A DNA stretch of 64,000 nucleotides from Promethearchaeota archaeon (GCA_013375495.1 JABXKC010000007.1:1-64000), one strand, 5' to 3'. Counted from the stretch's first letter, positions 42,135-51,629 are shown. The notes: a model not told the origin generated them from the sequence alone. Program-made: numbers and translations.

Positions 42135-43820
42135 TTATAGTTTCTTGACGAGTTTTGCATCTCTGAGAATTTCTTTATGATCAAATGCTAATTCAATAGT
42201 TTTAAGCTGGTCTATGGGTATTAATTCTGCTTCTTTAGAATCATCGCCACCCATCATATCAGAAAAACCTCCAATTATCCGACATTTGTAAGCTGTCGTA
42301 TGAACATTTCCGCGGGGATCACGTCCTTCTTTATTGTAAACACCTATCTTCGATTCAACTTTTACATCTAAATTAGTCTCCTCCTTAACTTCTCTGATAA
42401 GCGCTTCAGTAGGTTTTTCTCCCTCTTTAATAAAACCTCCGGGTAAAGCAAAATAATTTCGGAAAGGAGGATATTTACGTTTAATTAATACTACATTTCC
42501 TTTCTGATCTTCAATTATGGCATCAACGGTGAGACTAACATCTGACTTTTTAAGTTGAATTCGTACATAGACATAATATGCGATCGTAAGAGATAATATT
42601 GAAATTATAATAATTCCAACTATACCGTTCAATAGAGATGCAAAGAGTGTTCCTTCTTGTAAGTTAAGACTCTGAATAAGGACACCCGCTAAACCTACTA
42701 ACACATCCGATCCAACGAGTAAGTTAAGTATGTTCAAACGTCTTCCTGTTTTTTGCTGATCTTCTTGGCTTTTTTTATGGTATAAATTTTGCATCGCATC
42801 GTAAATCGTTGTAAATTTTTCATTTACCCGTTTTACTACATTATCTATCTCAAATTCAATCAAAAGATGTTTTAAAACACTTGTATAGTGTTGCCTTCTA
42901 TTACTATCAAGTTCGTCATAAACTTTGCTCAGGTTTGTTTGAATTAAGCCTCTTAGTAGTCTTAAGTTTTGAATTTTCGTTTCAATTGATTTTAAGTCTT
43001 TAAACACTTCAGATTGCATTTTTAAAAAGAGAAGATCTAACGACGCGTTAATGGATCGTAGAGCAAATAATACTGCGCGCATTTTTGGTGTAGGATCAAG
43101 TACATACTTTATCATGTAAGATTCGAAATATTTTTCATAGCTTTCTTCTTTCATATATACAAAACCCGAGTTTCTACGGATAAAATGTAGCTCAGATAGC
43201 CGATTAGATAAATTATTTTCAATACGCATAGTATATAAAGTTTCAGAATAATCTTCCCATTGCCCAGAATAGATTTCTGTCCAATTTCCTATTAATTTTT
43301 TATATTTCTCAATATTTTCCTGTGTCCATTCAATAACACTAGGTTTGGTATTATTTGAAGTTAGGAACACATAGAGAGGACTTTCAGTATCTATGAGAAT
43401 TCTTTTATAAAAAGTATCTTTAAAAAATTCTTTTAAATCATCTAAAAGAAGATAAGGTATTTGTTGGATCAGCATGGGTTCTAATTTTTCTTTCTTCAAA
43501 GGTTGATCAGGATAATGTTCGACTTTAAATTGGAAAAATCCTAAAGTGTTAAACGCCCTATCGGTATTTTCATCCTTGTAAGGGAAAAATTCAACATATG
43601 GAACCCAACTACATTCAAGTGAGATATTTTGAACCATATCAATAATGCCTTCTTTAAGATCTTGACGAAAAAAATCATCTGGTGTTAAGTTTTTAAATTT
43701 ATGTTTGATAAAATCTTCAATCTTTTTCGCAGTTTCTATTCCGCTTACTTCTTTACTATTTAGGAACGCACTTATATACCAAAACTCTTCTTTATAAACA
43801 AATTGCAGAAGCTCACTCAT
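42135..43820 (-). CDS. Membrane-linked helical protein fused to a C-terminal Nudix hydrolase
   Basis: A 561-residue protein. Residues 1-370 are soluble, mostly helical and unrecognised (SELLQFVYKEEFWYISAFLN; a basic coiled region near 255-345). Two hydrophobic helices follow at about 377-397 and 405-428. The last about 130 residues are a Nudix domain with the full box GFIKEGEKPTEALIREVKEE (residues about 468-487), so it should hydrolyse a nucleoside diphosphate-linked compound. The layout, long helical body then two membrane helices, resembles CorA-type ion channels, but no GMN motif is seen. A Nudix domain on the cytosolic end could act as a ligand sensor. That is speculative. Confidence 0.75.
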   Translation of the reverse strand: MSELLQFVYKEEFWYISAFLNSKEVSGIETAKKIEDFIKHKFKNLTPDDFFRQDLKEGIIDMVQNISLECSWVPYVEFFPYKDENTDRAFNTLGFFQFKVEHYPDQPLKKEKLEPMLIQQIPYLLLDDLKEFFKDTFYKRILIDTESPLYVFLTSNNTKPSVIEWTQENIEKYKKLIGNWTEIYSGQWEDYSETLYTMRIENNLSNRLSELHFIRRNSGFVYMKEESYEKYFESYMIKYVLDPTPKMRAVLFALRSINASLDLLFLKMQSEVFKDLKSIETKIQNLRLLRGLIQTNLSKVYDELDSNRRQHYTSVLKHLLIEFEIDNVVKRVNEKFTTIYDAMQNLYHKKSQEDQQKTGRRLNILNLLVGSDVLVGLAGVLIQSLNLQEGTLFASLLNGIVGIIIISILSLTIAYYVYVRIQLKKSDVSLTVDAIIEDQKGNVVLIKRKYPPFRNYFALPGGFIKEGEKPTEALIREVKEETNLDVKVESKIGVYNKEGRDPRGNVHTTAYKCRIIGGFSDMMGGDDSKEAELIPIDQLKTIELAFDHKEILRDAKLVKKL

Positions 43821-43916
43821 TGATTTTTACCTTAAAATTATTATAAATTCAATTAAATTATATTAAATATTAAGTAATCTTGATTACTTAAGAATTTCAC
43901 AAAAACACTGAAGAAA

Positions 43917-44861
43917 ATGTCAGTTAAACAGATTCAAGATGAAGTCCTTAAACTGAAAAAGGAGACAGGAGCCACAATCTTAGCTCACTATTACCAATCT
44001 ATCGAAATTCAGGAAGTTGCAGATCATTTAGGCGATTCTTTAGTTTTGTCAAGGCTTGCGAAAGAAGTAAATTCCGAGTATATTATTTTTGCAGGCGTGG
44101 ATTTTATGGCAGAGACTGCTTCTATATTAAATCAAGATAAACATGTTTTAATACCTAATCCTGAGTCTTGCTGCCCAATGGCGGCCTATTTAACTGCAGA
44201 TAAAGTAAGAGACTTCAAACTAAAGAATCCCAATTTACCGGTAGTTGTATATATCAATTCAACGGCCGACGTTAAAGCAGAATCGGATATTTGTTGTACA
44301 TCATCAAATGCAGCTAAAATTGTAAAAGATATCTCTAAAGTTAAGGGGACTAAGGCAGTATTGTTTGGACCAGACGCTAATTTAGCAGATTACGCTGAAC
44401 AAAAATCAGGCATCAAATGTATTAAAATGCCAGAGGAGGGTAAATGTTATGTTCACTCCCAACTAACTGTTGACGATATAGAAAAATCAAGAATTAATCA
44501 CCCAGATGCGTTAATTGTAGTTCATCCGGAATGTACTAGACAAGTGAGAAATCTATCAGACTTTGTTGGTTCCACTGCTCAGATGTATAAAAGAGTGAAA
44601 GAGAGCTCTAAAAGTGAAATCGAGTTTGTCATTGGAACTGAACGGGGTTTAATGGAAAGAATGGCTCAGGATCTTCCTGAAAAAAAGTTTTACTCAGCTA
44701 AGGATGACGGGATGGTATGCTACAATATGAAAAAGAATACCATAGAGTTAATGAGGTACGTAATAGGCCATTTAGATGATCCGATGTTTGAGGTAAAAGT
44801 TTCTCCTGAAATTGCTAAGAAAGCTTTAAAACCCATTGAAATGATGCTGGAATATTCATAA
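43917..44861 (+). CDS. nadA: Quinolinate synthase A
   Basis: A 314-residue NadA, which condenses iminoaspartate with dihydroxyacetone phosphate to quinolinate for NAD synthesis. The [4Fe-4S] cysteines are in ESCCPMAAY (about 82-90), HPECTRQV (about 202-209) and DGMVCYNMKKNT (about 263-274). Other family blocks are ILAHYYQS and TSSNAAK. It is a single gene; nadB and nadC are not in the window. The dihydroxyacetone phosphate it uses could come from sugar breakdown such as the rhamnose route. Confidence 0.93.
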   Translation: MSVKQIQDEVLKLKKETGATILAHYYQSIEIQEVADHLGDSLVLSRLAKEVNSEYIIFAGVDFMAETASILNQDKHVLIPNPESCCPMAAYLTADKVRDFKLKNPNLPVVVYINSTADVKAESDICCTSSNAAKIVKDISKVKGTKAVLFGPDANLADYAEQKSGIKCIKMPEEGKCYVHSQLTVDDIEKSRINHPDALIVVHPECTRQVRNLSDFVGSTAQMYKRVKESSKSEIEFVIGTERGLMERMAQDLPEKKFYSAKDDGMVCYNMKKNTIELMRYVIGHLDDPMFEVKVSPEIAKKALKPIEMMLEYS

Positions 44862-44921
44862 ACTAGGATAGATGAAGATGTCATGTTTTATAAAAATAAA
44901 AATAAACACAAAAAATAATTA

Positions 44922-46592
44922 TTAGTTTCTTTTCTTCATTTCCTTTTCTCTCAAAGATCTTCGTAGAATTTTTCCCACTCCGCTTTTTGGAAGGCTTCGG
45001 ACAAATTTTACTTCCCTGGGATATTTATAGGCTGCTAGATTTTCTTTTGCAAAATCGATAATGTCTTGTTCGGTAACTTTTCCCTTGCTCTCCTTTTTAA
45101 GCAAGACAAAAGCCTTTATATTTTCGCCTTTCAAAGGATCTGGAACTCCGATTACCGCACATTCTTGGATAGCTGAGTGTTCGTATAAAATTTCCTCAAT
45201 TTCCCTCGGATAAACGCTATGTCCCTTATATTTTATTAGATCTTTAATCCGATCTAGTAAAAATAAGTATCCTTCGTTATCTAGTCGCCCATAATCTCCA
45301 GTTCGTAACCACTTATAGCCGCCCGCTTCGAAGAATACGAGTTTGTTTTCTTCTGGTCTGTTGTGATAACCTACCATTACTTGCGGTCCTGATATAACGA
45401 CTTCTCCTTCTTCTCCTACAGGTAAGAATTCCACATTCTCGTTCACGATCCCTACAAGAGTATTGGCGAAAGGATGGCCAACGCTTCCTCGCTTTAATTT
45501 TGACCAGATTGTAGCTGTTATAGCGCCTGTGCTAGTTTCGCTTAGCCCGTAACCTTCAGCCATTCTAAAACCAGTTCTTCTTTCCCATTCCATGGCTAAC
45601 TCGTCAGGAAGTGCACCAGCACCACAATTAGCAAATTTCAAGCAGGTCATATCAATATCTTTCATGTAAGGCGAGTTTAAAATATTAACAAACATCGTGG
45701 GTACGCCAAGTAACATATTTGGACGCCCTCTTTTAATAACTTCGGCGATTCTTTGAAGATCAAATGACGGAAGGACATAAGATTTCGATCCAACTAGACA
45801 ACCCATTAAAAGTTCGCAAGCTTGTCCATAAATATGGTACCAAGGTAATATTGAAAGGGCAATAATGTTTTCTTTAAGGTAATTCTCAATCATATAATCT
45901 GTATTCTGTTTTATTGCCCATAGCATTGATACGATATTACTATGAGATAAACAAGCTCCTTTAGGAAGTCCTGTTGTTCCTCCAGTATATTGAATTAGAG
46001 CAATATCCTCCTTAGGATTGATTTTGACATCGAACTCAAGAGGTTCTTGATACTTTTCCAACAATTTATCGTAATGAATGATTTTATCTGTTTCGGGCAC
46101 GACAATTTCCTCATCCATTACATTTAATATAATTACTTTATTGAGTGATAATTTATCGGCGACTTTTTCATATTCCCGAACGAATCGGTCAATCATTATC
46201 AAATAGGTTGCACCAGAATCATTAATTTGGTAAGCAAGCTCTCTTCCGGTAAATAAAGGACTAATAGCGGTCATTGTTGCTCCAAGATATACTGCAGCAT
46301 AATAAGTAATAGTGAAATGAGGGCAATTAGGAAGCCATAAAGCCACTAAATCGCCTTTCTTCATGCCTAAAGCTTTTAAAGCTGCTGCAAATCTTTTAGT
46401 TAATACCTCTAAGTCCTTAGTAGTGTACTCTTTCCCAAAAAAGTCCATTACAATGTCATCGGCATAGTTTTCACCACGATACTTCCATACATCAATTAAC
46501 GACATATTTTCAGGAACATCAAGTTCTACAGTTATTCCATTAGGTAAATAATCTTTCCAATAACGATTTTTAATATAATCTGGAAGTTCCAT
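44922..46592 (-). CDS. AMP-forming acyl-CoA ligase (long/medium-chain type)
   Basis: A 556-residue acyl-adenylate enzyme. Motifs are the P-loop-like YTGGTTGLPKGA (about 207-218), the adenine-site AEGYGLSETS (about 344-353), the hinge TGDYGRLDNEGYLFLLDR (about 427-444) and the catalytic C-terminal lysine in PKSGVGKILRR (about 538-548). It activates a carboxylic acid with ATP and CoA. It probably supplies acyl-CoA to CoA-dependent enzymes elsewhere, including the thiolase-like operon, but it is not linked to them here. Substrate unknown. Confidence 0.9.
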   Translation of the reverse strand: MELPDYIKNRYWKDYLPNGITVELDVPENMSLIDVWKYRGENYADDIVMDFFGKEYTTKDLEVLTKRFAAALKALGMKKGDLVALWLPNCPHFTITYYAAVYLGATMTAISPLFTGRELAYQINDSGATYLIMIDRFVREYEKVADKLSLNKVIILNVMDEEIVVPETDKIIHYDKLLEKYQEPLEFDVKINPKEDIALIQYTGGTTGLPKGACLSHSNIVSMLWAIKQNTDYMIENYLKENIIALSILPWYHIYGQACELLMGCLVGSKSYVLPSFDLQRIAEVIKRGRPNMLLGVPTMFVNILNSPYMKDIDMTCLKFANCGAGALPDELAMEWERRTGFRMAEGYGLSETSTGAITATIWSKLKRGSVGHPFANTLVGIVNENVEFLPVGEEGEVVISGPQVMVGYHNRPEENKLVFFEAGGYKWLRTGDYGRLDNEGYLFLLDRIKDLIKYKGHSVYPREIEEILYEHSAIQECAVIGVPDPLKGENIKAFVLLKKESKGKVTEQDIIDFAKENLAAYKYPREVKFVRSLPKSGVGKILRRSLREKEMKKRN

Positions 46593-46746
46593 TTATTTAA
46601 TCATCCTATATTTATTTTTTAAAATTCAAAACGATTTCCTTAATCTGAAAATTACAAATTGAATATGTCTTAAGATTCTCATATAATATTTAAGTTTTTT
46701 TAGAAAAACAGAAAAACAAACGATACATTCTCATTAGAAGTACTTT

Positions 46747-48096
46747 TTAAGGTTTGATAATTGGAGTTAAGCAATTTGGACAAACATCCCAATTTAATTT
46801 GATTTGGTAATTGCAATTTGGATTGGGACATTCAATTTCTTTTTCTTCTTCGAGAGATGCTATTTTGTATGCTACACTCAACTCACTTGCGGCCTCAATA
46901 TCACTTAACAATTCTTTAATATCGAAGTTTAATCCACATCTAACACATATATTAGATAAATCGTTTTTTAACACAGTCTTTCCACATTTAGGGCAGAAAC
47001 CCCGCAATAACTTTAAACTTTGAAATAGTTCGGTTTCCTCAGATTCTGAGATAGAAACGAGATTTAAATCTTCATACCGCTCAGAGTTGTTAATTATGTT
47101 ATATAACGAGTTCTTTCCTCCCTCTGCTTTCAAAAGTTTTTTAGACTGTAATGCAATATCCATTAAGGATGTTTTTGGAATACCCATCTCTAAGGCATTT
47201 TTAATTATCATTTTCTCAACCAACATTTCAAATGGCTCTTTAATTCCGCTGATCCCTTGAGATTCATTAGCATCCCATATTAATTCCATTTCTAATAGAT
47301 TCTCAGTTATTTCCTCGGCTAATTTATCTAAATCTAGGTCAGAGATCATTTTATCTTCAGCTATGCTTAACTCAACAATCTCATTTATCAGATTATCTTT
47401 AATTAATCGAATAGTACTGACACCAAGTACATCTTCTCTATGAAAAAAGAATTTATCTTCACCCCGACTAAACATATATAAACCTAAATCGCTTGATAAA
47501 AGGCGATCTACATAAAAATCAATTCGTAATTTCTTAACATTATAATGTTTACAAAATTCTGTAATTTCGAATTTAAAATCTCTTGTTAGAACAGAGTTGT
47601 TGTAGATGTAAAAGAGCGTAAGATATAAATCGCGATTCTGTTCTATAAGAAAATAATTTTCACCCATATTAATAATATTTCGAGTGATATCTGTTATTAT
47701 GGATTCAGCTACACTAATTTCTTTGTAAAAGTTTTTTAATTCAGAAAGGTTTGAAATAAGATCGTTAATCTCACTAAAATAAAGCGATTCATCATAACTG
47801 ATGTCATCCTCACCAAGCTTTTCTGTACCTAAATCTGTTATAAAATAACGCTGTTCTTGTATGTTCTTTGAGTTATTTCTATAAATCTTTTTTTCGACAT
47901 TATTTTTAGAGGTATGGAGCTTTATATATTTAGATACTGTAGATCTACTTAAACCTGAATACTCTATAATATTCGTGAATCGCAATGGCCCTAAATTCCT
48001 TAATAAGTAAAGAATCCGTAAATCGTTTTGATCAATTTTTTTTATTTCTGATAACACTTTTTCCTTTACTTTAGCAGTAACCATAAATTTAGACAT
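46747..48096 (-). CDS. HTH protein with C-terminal double zinc ribbon
   Basis: About 449 residues from ATG 48096; a TTG at 48117 would add seven residues. The N-terminus (about 20-70) is a winged helix-turn-helix (LRILYLLRNLGPLRFTNIIE, then SRSTVSKYIKLH). The middle, about 100-350, is helical and unrecognised. The C-terminus has two zinc-ribbon pairs: CPKCGKTVLKNDLSNICVRCG (about 373-393 by the longer numbering) and CPNPNCNYQIKLNWDVCPNC (about 434-453). It is probably a DNA-binding regulator. A 152-bp spacer follows its end and a 220-bp spacer precedes it. Confidence 0.65.
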   Translation of the reverse strand: MSKFMVTAKVKEKVLSEIKKIDQNDLRILYLLRNLGPLRFTNIIEYSGLSRSTVSKYIKLHTSKNNVEKKIYRNNSKNIQEQRYFITDLGTEKLGEDDISYDESLYFSEINDLISNLSELKNFYKEISVAESIITDITRNIINMGENYFLIEQNRDLYLTLFYIYNNSVLTRDFKFEITEFCKHYNVKKLRIDFYVDRLLSSDLGLYMFSRGEDKFFFHREDVLGVSTIRLIKDNLINEIVELSIAEDKMISDLDLDKLAEEITENLLEMELIWDANESQGISGIKEPFEMLVEKMIIKNALEMGIPKTSLMDIALQSKKLLKAEGGKNSLYNIINNSERYEDLNLVSISESEETELFQSLKLLRGFCPKCGKTVLKNDLSNICVRCGLNFDIKELLSDIEAASELSVAYKIASLEEEKEIECPNPNCNYQIKLNWDVCPNCLTPIIKP

Positions 48097-48337
48097 AAAT
48101 ATAAAAAAGATGTTCAATAATTTATACTTTTGGTTATACTTATACTTTAGTTTTAGCTGGGTTGACTTAAAGGATTTATGAATCTGGACCTTGTTTTATT
48201 TAAAAATACATTCTTAACTAACTAAACTTCAATTTAATCAAAAATACCTTTGTTTTTAATTAAAAATTACCACACTATTAGAGTAACAATTTAAAGAAGT
48301 AAAAAAAAATAAAAATTAAAAAGGATGTGAAAGAACT

Positions 48338-48589
48338 ACGACCCAATATCGCTTTAGGTTAACTGGTGTTCCACCAGACCAAGCTATTAAATTAATTGAA
48401 GTAGATCCTAACCAATCTATAGCTGAAATTAAAAAAACTGTTCAAAGGGAATATAAACTTAATCCTATTCTTGCTATCCAATTTATTTTTAAAGGAAAAG
48501 TACTTCCTGACCAGTTAAAGTTCGCTAAAATAGGAATTCATCCGAAAAAGGATGTAATTACAGTAATGGCTACGCAGGCTGGCGGTTAA
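48338..48589 (+). CDS. Ubiquitin-like protein ending in Gly-Gly, apparent ACG start
   Basis: An 83-residue ubiquitin-like protein not reached by standard start codons. The frame is open from the stop at 48317-48319, without ATG, GTG or TTG; GGATGTGA at 48323-48330 resembles the GGAGGTGA ribosome site and lies 7 nt before ACG at 48338. The protein shows the beta-grasp order (YRFRLTGV, AIKLIEVDPNQSIAEIKKTVQ, then IQFIFKGKVLPDQ like ubiquitin's LIFAGKQLED, and DVITVMATQAGG) and ends with free Gly-Gly, so no processing protease is required. It could modify proteins or serve as a sulfur carrier. The E1-like gene about 7.2 kb away is a possible activator. No E2, RING or JAMM gene is in the window. 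Confidence 0.88.
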   Translation, partial: TTQYRFRLTGVPPDQAIKLIEVDPNQSIAEIKKTVQREYKLNPILAIQFIFKGKVLPDQLKFAKIGIHPKKDVITVMATQAGG

Positions 48590-48596
48590 TAAATTA

Positions 48597-48613
48597 TTTT
48601 TTATTATTTTTTT
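48597..48613 (+). terminator. T-rich tract after the ubiquitin-like gene
   Basis: Two T-runs (48597-48602 and 48607-48613) right after the ubiquitin-like stop codon, a likely end of its transcript. Confidence 0.35.
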
Positions 48614-48668
48614 CTCTTTCTATTTTGTTTTGCTAAATCTTTTAACTATCCATAAATGAATACTAATT

Positions 48669-49898
48669 ATGGGTTTTATAACCAAAGTAGCTATTCAGAA
48701 AATCAAAAATGAGGATGTGAAAACATCAGTTTTTTCAGCGCTTGAACTTATTAATGCTCAACAATTAATGCAAAAAGATAACATGGTTGTATTATTAAAA
48801 CCAAATATCTTAATGGGTAAACCAGCTGAGAGAGCAGTTAATACTCATCCAGAAGTTGTCCGAGCTGTGATTCAATGGGTGAAAAAATTCAATCCATCAG
48901 CAATATACGTAAGTGATTCAGCTGGGGGTCAAAAACCCGGTATTACAGAAACAGCCATGAAAGAAAGTGGTATCCAAGATATCTGCGAAGAAGAAGGAGC
49001 AATTTGCGTACCTTTTGAAAAAACTGAGCGTGAAATTTATGAAGTTAAAGATGCACTTGAATTAACAGAGATATCGAGTTCTCGTCTGATTAGGGAAGCA
49101 GATTTGATCATTAACATTCCTAAAATTAAAACCCATTGGCAATGCACTTTAACATGCTGCATTAAAAACATGTTTGGGACCGTGCTTCTTGCAAATAAAG
49201 CTAAAACTCATGCTCAAGCTGCAGTCTTAGATAGATTTTGTTCAGCATTAGTAGATATATATTCTGTTTCTAAACCACAATTAACCGTTATAGACGGATA
49301 CTACTGTCAAGAAGGTCAAGGTCCATCAAGTGGTGATGTAGTTAAGCTCGATATAATTTTGACCGGGTATGATGGTGTTGCTCTGGACACTACTGTATGT
49401 AAAATAATTGGATTTGAACCCAGGGAAATACTGTATTTAGAAAAAGCTGAAGAAAAGAAATTGGGAACAACAGACTTAGAAAGAGTAGAATTTCTCGGTG
49501 AAACTATTGAATCTGTTTATCAAAAATTTAAACGCCCAAAACTTCGACCGATATCAATGCCTTTGCCAAGGTGGCTAGCTGATTATATCGGAAAGACAAT
49601 ATTTAAGGCTAATGTTAAGTTTAATAGAAAGAAGTGTAAGTTATGCTCTACTTGTTGGACTAATTGCCCAGTTAATGCGATTACTCCACCAAAAGAGTTA
49701 AAAAAAGGAAATATTCCAGTATGGAATAGCAAAAAGTGCATAACTTGTTTCTGTTGTGTAGAATTATGCCCCCATGAAGCAGTCAAGTTTAAAATTAATT
49801 ATGCAAAAAACGCTTTATTCTCATGGATGGGTTTAGGGTTTATAACATTATTGGTAGTCATAACCTTGATATTCTTATTGATTCTAAACCCACTATAA
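48669..49898 (+). CDS. DUF362 protein with two [4Fe-4S] clusters and a C-terminal membrane anchor
   Basis: A 409-residue protein. The first about 300 residues are a DUF362 domain (VVLLKPNILMG at 41-51, SDSAGGQKPG at 84-93, IPKIKTHWQCTLTCCIKNMFG at about 154-174). A ferredoxin module follows with CKLCSTCWTNCPVNAI (about 325-340) and CITCFCCVELCPHEAV (about 357-372). A final hydrophobic helix (about 387-407) anchors it, leaving almost no tail outside. DUF362 proteins often occur with iron-sulfur oxidoreductases; function is unproven. It begins 79 bp after the ubiquitin-like gene. Confidence 0.85.
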   Translation: MGFITKVAIQKIKNEDVKTSVFSALELINAQQLMQKDNMVVLLKPNILMGKPAERAVNTHPEVVRAVIQWVKKFNPSAIYVSDSAGGQKPGITETAMKESGIQDICEEEGAICVPFEKTEREIYEVKDALELTEISSSRLIREADLIINIPKIKTHWQCTLTCCIKNMFGTVLLANKAKTHAQAAVLDRFCSALVDIYSVSKPQLTVIDGYYCQEGQGPSSGDVVKLDIILTGYDGVALDTTVCKIIGFEPREILYLEKAEEKKLGTTDLERVEFLGETIESVYQKFKRPKLRPISMPLPRWLADYIGKTIFKANVKFNRKKCKLCSTCWTNCPVNAITPPKELKKGNIPVWNSKKCITCFCCVELCPHEAVKFKINYAKNALFSWMGLGFITLLVVITLIFLLILNPL

Positions 49899-50016
49899 TC
49901 TACTCGAATGCTTGATTTTCGATAGGGTGTTAAATTTAAAATATCATTTGAAAATCTTATAAAGCTTTAAGATTAATATATCATATTGTTAAAAAAATGT
50001 TTAATAAGGATATAAA

Positions 50017-51408
50017 ATGAAGTTTGTTATATTAAATGGAAGTCCTAAAGGCGCTGAAAGCGTCACCATGCAATATATCTTGTATTTTAAGAAAAAGCAT
50101 CCAGAACACGAATATAATATAATTAACATCGCACAAACAATTAAAAAGATAGAAGATGACGATAAAAGATTCGGAGATATAATTAATCAAATACAAGAAT
50201 CAGATGGCGTTATATGGGGTTTTCCTTTATACGTAATGCTTGTTTGCTCTCAATACAAACGGTTTATTGAACTAGTATTTGAAAAAAATGCTGAAGCTGC
50301 CTTCGAAAATAAATATACAATTGTTTTATCGACCTCTATTCATTTCTACGATCATACTGCTCAGAATTATATACAAAGTATTTGCGATGATTTAAACATG
50401 AAGTACGTAGGCAACTTCCCTGCAGACAGTTGGGATCTTCTTTGGCCAAAGCGACGAGCGCGATGGCTTTTATTTACTGAGGAATTTATAAATCACATTG
50501 AAAATAATTTTCCAACTTCAAAGCACTACGCTCCTTTAAATTTGAGAAATTTTAATTATAGCCCTGGAAAAAGTATGGATAAATCGAAGAAAATCGATAC
50601 ACACGGTAAAAGAGTTCTTGTTGTTAGTGATGAAACCACCGAAAACACCAACTTAGGAAAAATGTTAAGGCGTTTTAAAGACTCTTTTGCTAACGAAATT
50701 GAAATTGTAAATATAAATGAAGTCGATATTAAAGGTGGATGTATCTCGTGTCTACAATGCGGATACGATCATAAATGCTCCTACATTGGTAAGGATGGTT
50801 TTATTGAATTTTGGGAAGAGGTAGTAATGACTTCAGATATTTTAATTTTTGCTGGAGTAATTAAAGACAGATATCTTTCATCAAAGTGGAAGATGGCTTT
50901 AGATCGGGCTTTTTACATGACTCACACACCAACTTTAATAGGAAAACAGATGGGGTATATTATTTCGGGACCCTTAAGTCAAATTCCGAATCTATCTGAG
51001 ATGTTTCAGGGACACATTGAACTGCAAGGTTCAAATTTAGTCGATATCATAACTGACGAATTTGGGACATCAGAAGAGATAGATGCTTTACTTCACGATT
51101 TTGCGAGAAGATTAGTTACGTTTTCCAAAGCAGATTATATTAAACCTTTAACATTTTTAGGAGAAGGGGGAAGGAAAATATTCCGTGATGACATTTATGG
51201 GAGAAATCGATTTGTTTTTATGGCTGATCACGAATATTACGAGAAACATGGTTTCTATGACTCTTTTCCGCAAAATGACGAGCGCGCAAAAAAAATGAAT
51301 GAAAAATTAATTCCCCTCATGAAAATTGATAAGGTTAGAACTAAAATTAATATGAAACAAGAATTTCTACGCCCTTTCTTGAGGGTTCTTGAAGATCCAA
51401 ATAAATAA
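50017..51408 (+). CDS. Tandem flavodoxin-like (NADPH-dependent FMN reductase / iron-sulfur flavoprotein) protein
   Basis: A 463-residue protein with two flavodoxin-like domains. Domain 1 begins KFVILNGSPKGAESVTMQ (about 2-19) with IWGFPLYV (about 68-75). Domain 2 begins KRVLVVSDETTENTNLGKML (about 203-222) and contains a cysteine cluster GGCISCLQCGYDHKCSY (about 241-257), like the [4Fe-4S] site of iron-sulfur flavoproteins. Only domain 2 has this cluster. Domain 1 keeps the phosphate loop. The protein may move electrons between two flavins. It is a stand-alone gene. Confidence 0.82.
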   Translation: MKFVILNGSPKGAESVTMQYILYFKKKHPEHEYNIINIAQTIKKIEDDDKRFGDIINQIQESDGVIWGFPLYVMLVCSQYKRFIELVFEKNAEAAFENKYTIVLSTSIHFYDHTAQNYIQSICDDLNMKYVGNFPADSWDLLWPKRRARWLLFTEEFINHIENNFPTSKHYAPLNLRNFNYSPGKSMDKSKKIDTHGKRVLVVSDETTENTNLGKMLRRFKDSFANEIEIVNINEVDIKGGCISCLQCGYDHKCSYIGKDGFIEFWEEVVMTSDILIFAGVIKDRYLSSKWKMALDRAFYMTHTPTLIGKQMGYIISGPLSQIPNLSEMFQGHIELQGSNLVDIITDEFGTSEEIDALLHDFARRLVTFSKADYIKPLTFLGEGGRKIFRDDIYGRNRFVFMADHEYYEKHGFYDSFPQNDERAKKMNEKLIPLMKIDKVRTKINMKQEFLRPFLRVLEDPNK

Positions 51409-51434
51409 GAATTATTTGAATAGAATGAAGAATA

Positions 51435-51629
51435 ATGGCGTGGGGAGGCTCGTTAAATAAAGAGGGTTCTAATCACTTTAGAAACTTAAGAGAAGCTGAT
51501 AAGGTTATAAAGTATCTTGAAAGCCTAAAACGAGAATTAATCGATAAGGAAAAACAAAAAGTATCAGAGACGATTAATATAATCATAAAACATTACACTA
51601 AAGAGTCTAAGAGTGAATCTTTAGATTGA
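51435..51629 (+). CDS. Small helical protein, function unknown
   Basis: A 64-residue hydrophilic protein with a short Trp/Gly-rich start (MAWGGSLNKEGSNHF) and then a single long charged helix (READKVIKYLESLKRELIDK). It follows the flavoprotein by 26 bp and its stop overlaps the end of the convergent protease gene by 9 bp. I recognise no family. Confidence 0.5.
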   Translation: MAWGGSLNKEGSNHFRNLREADKVIKYLESLKRELIDKEKQKVSETINIIIKHYTKESKSESLD

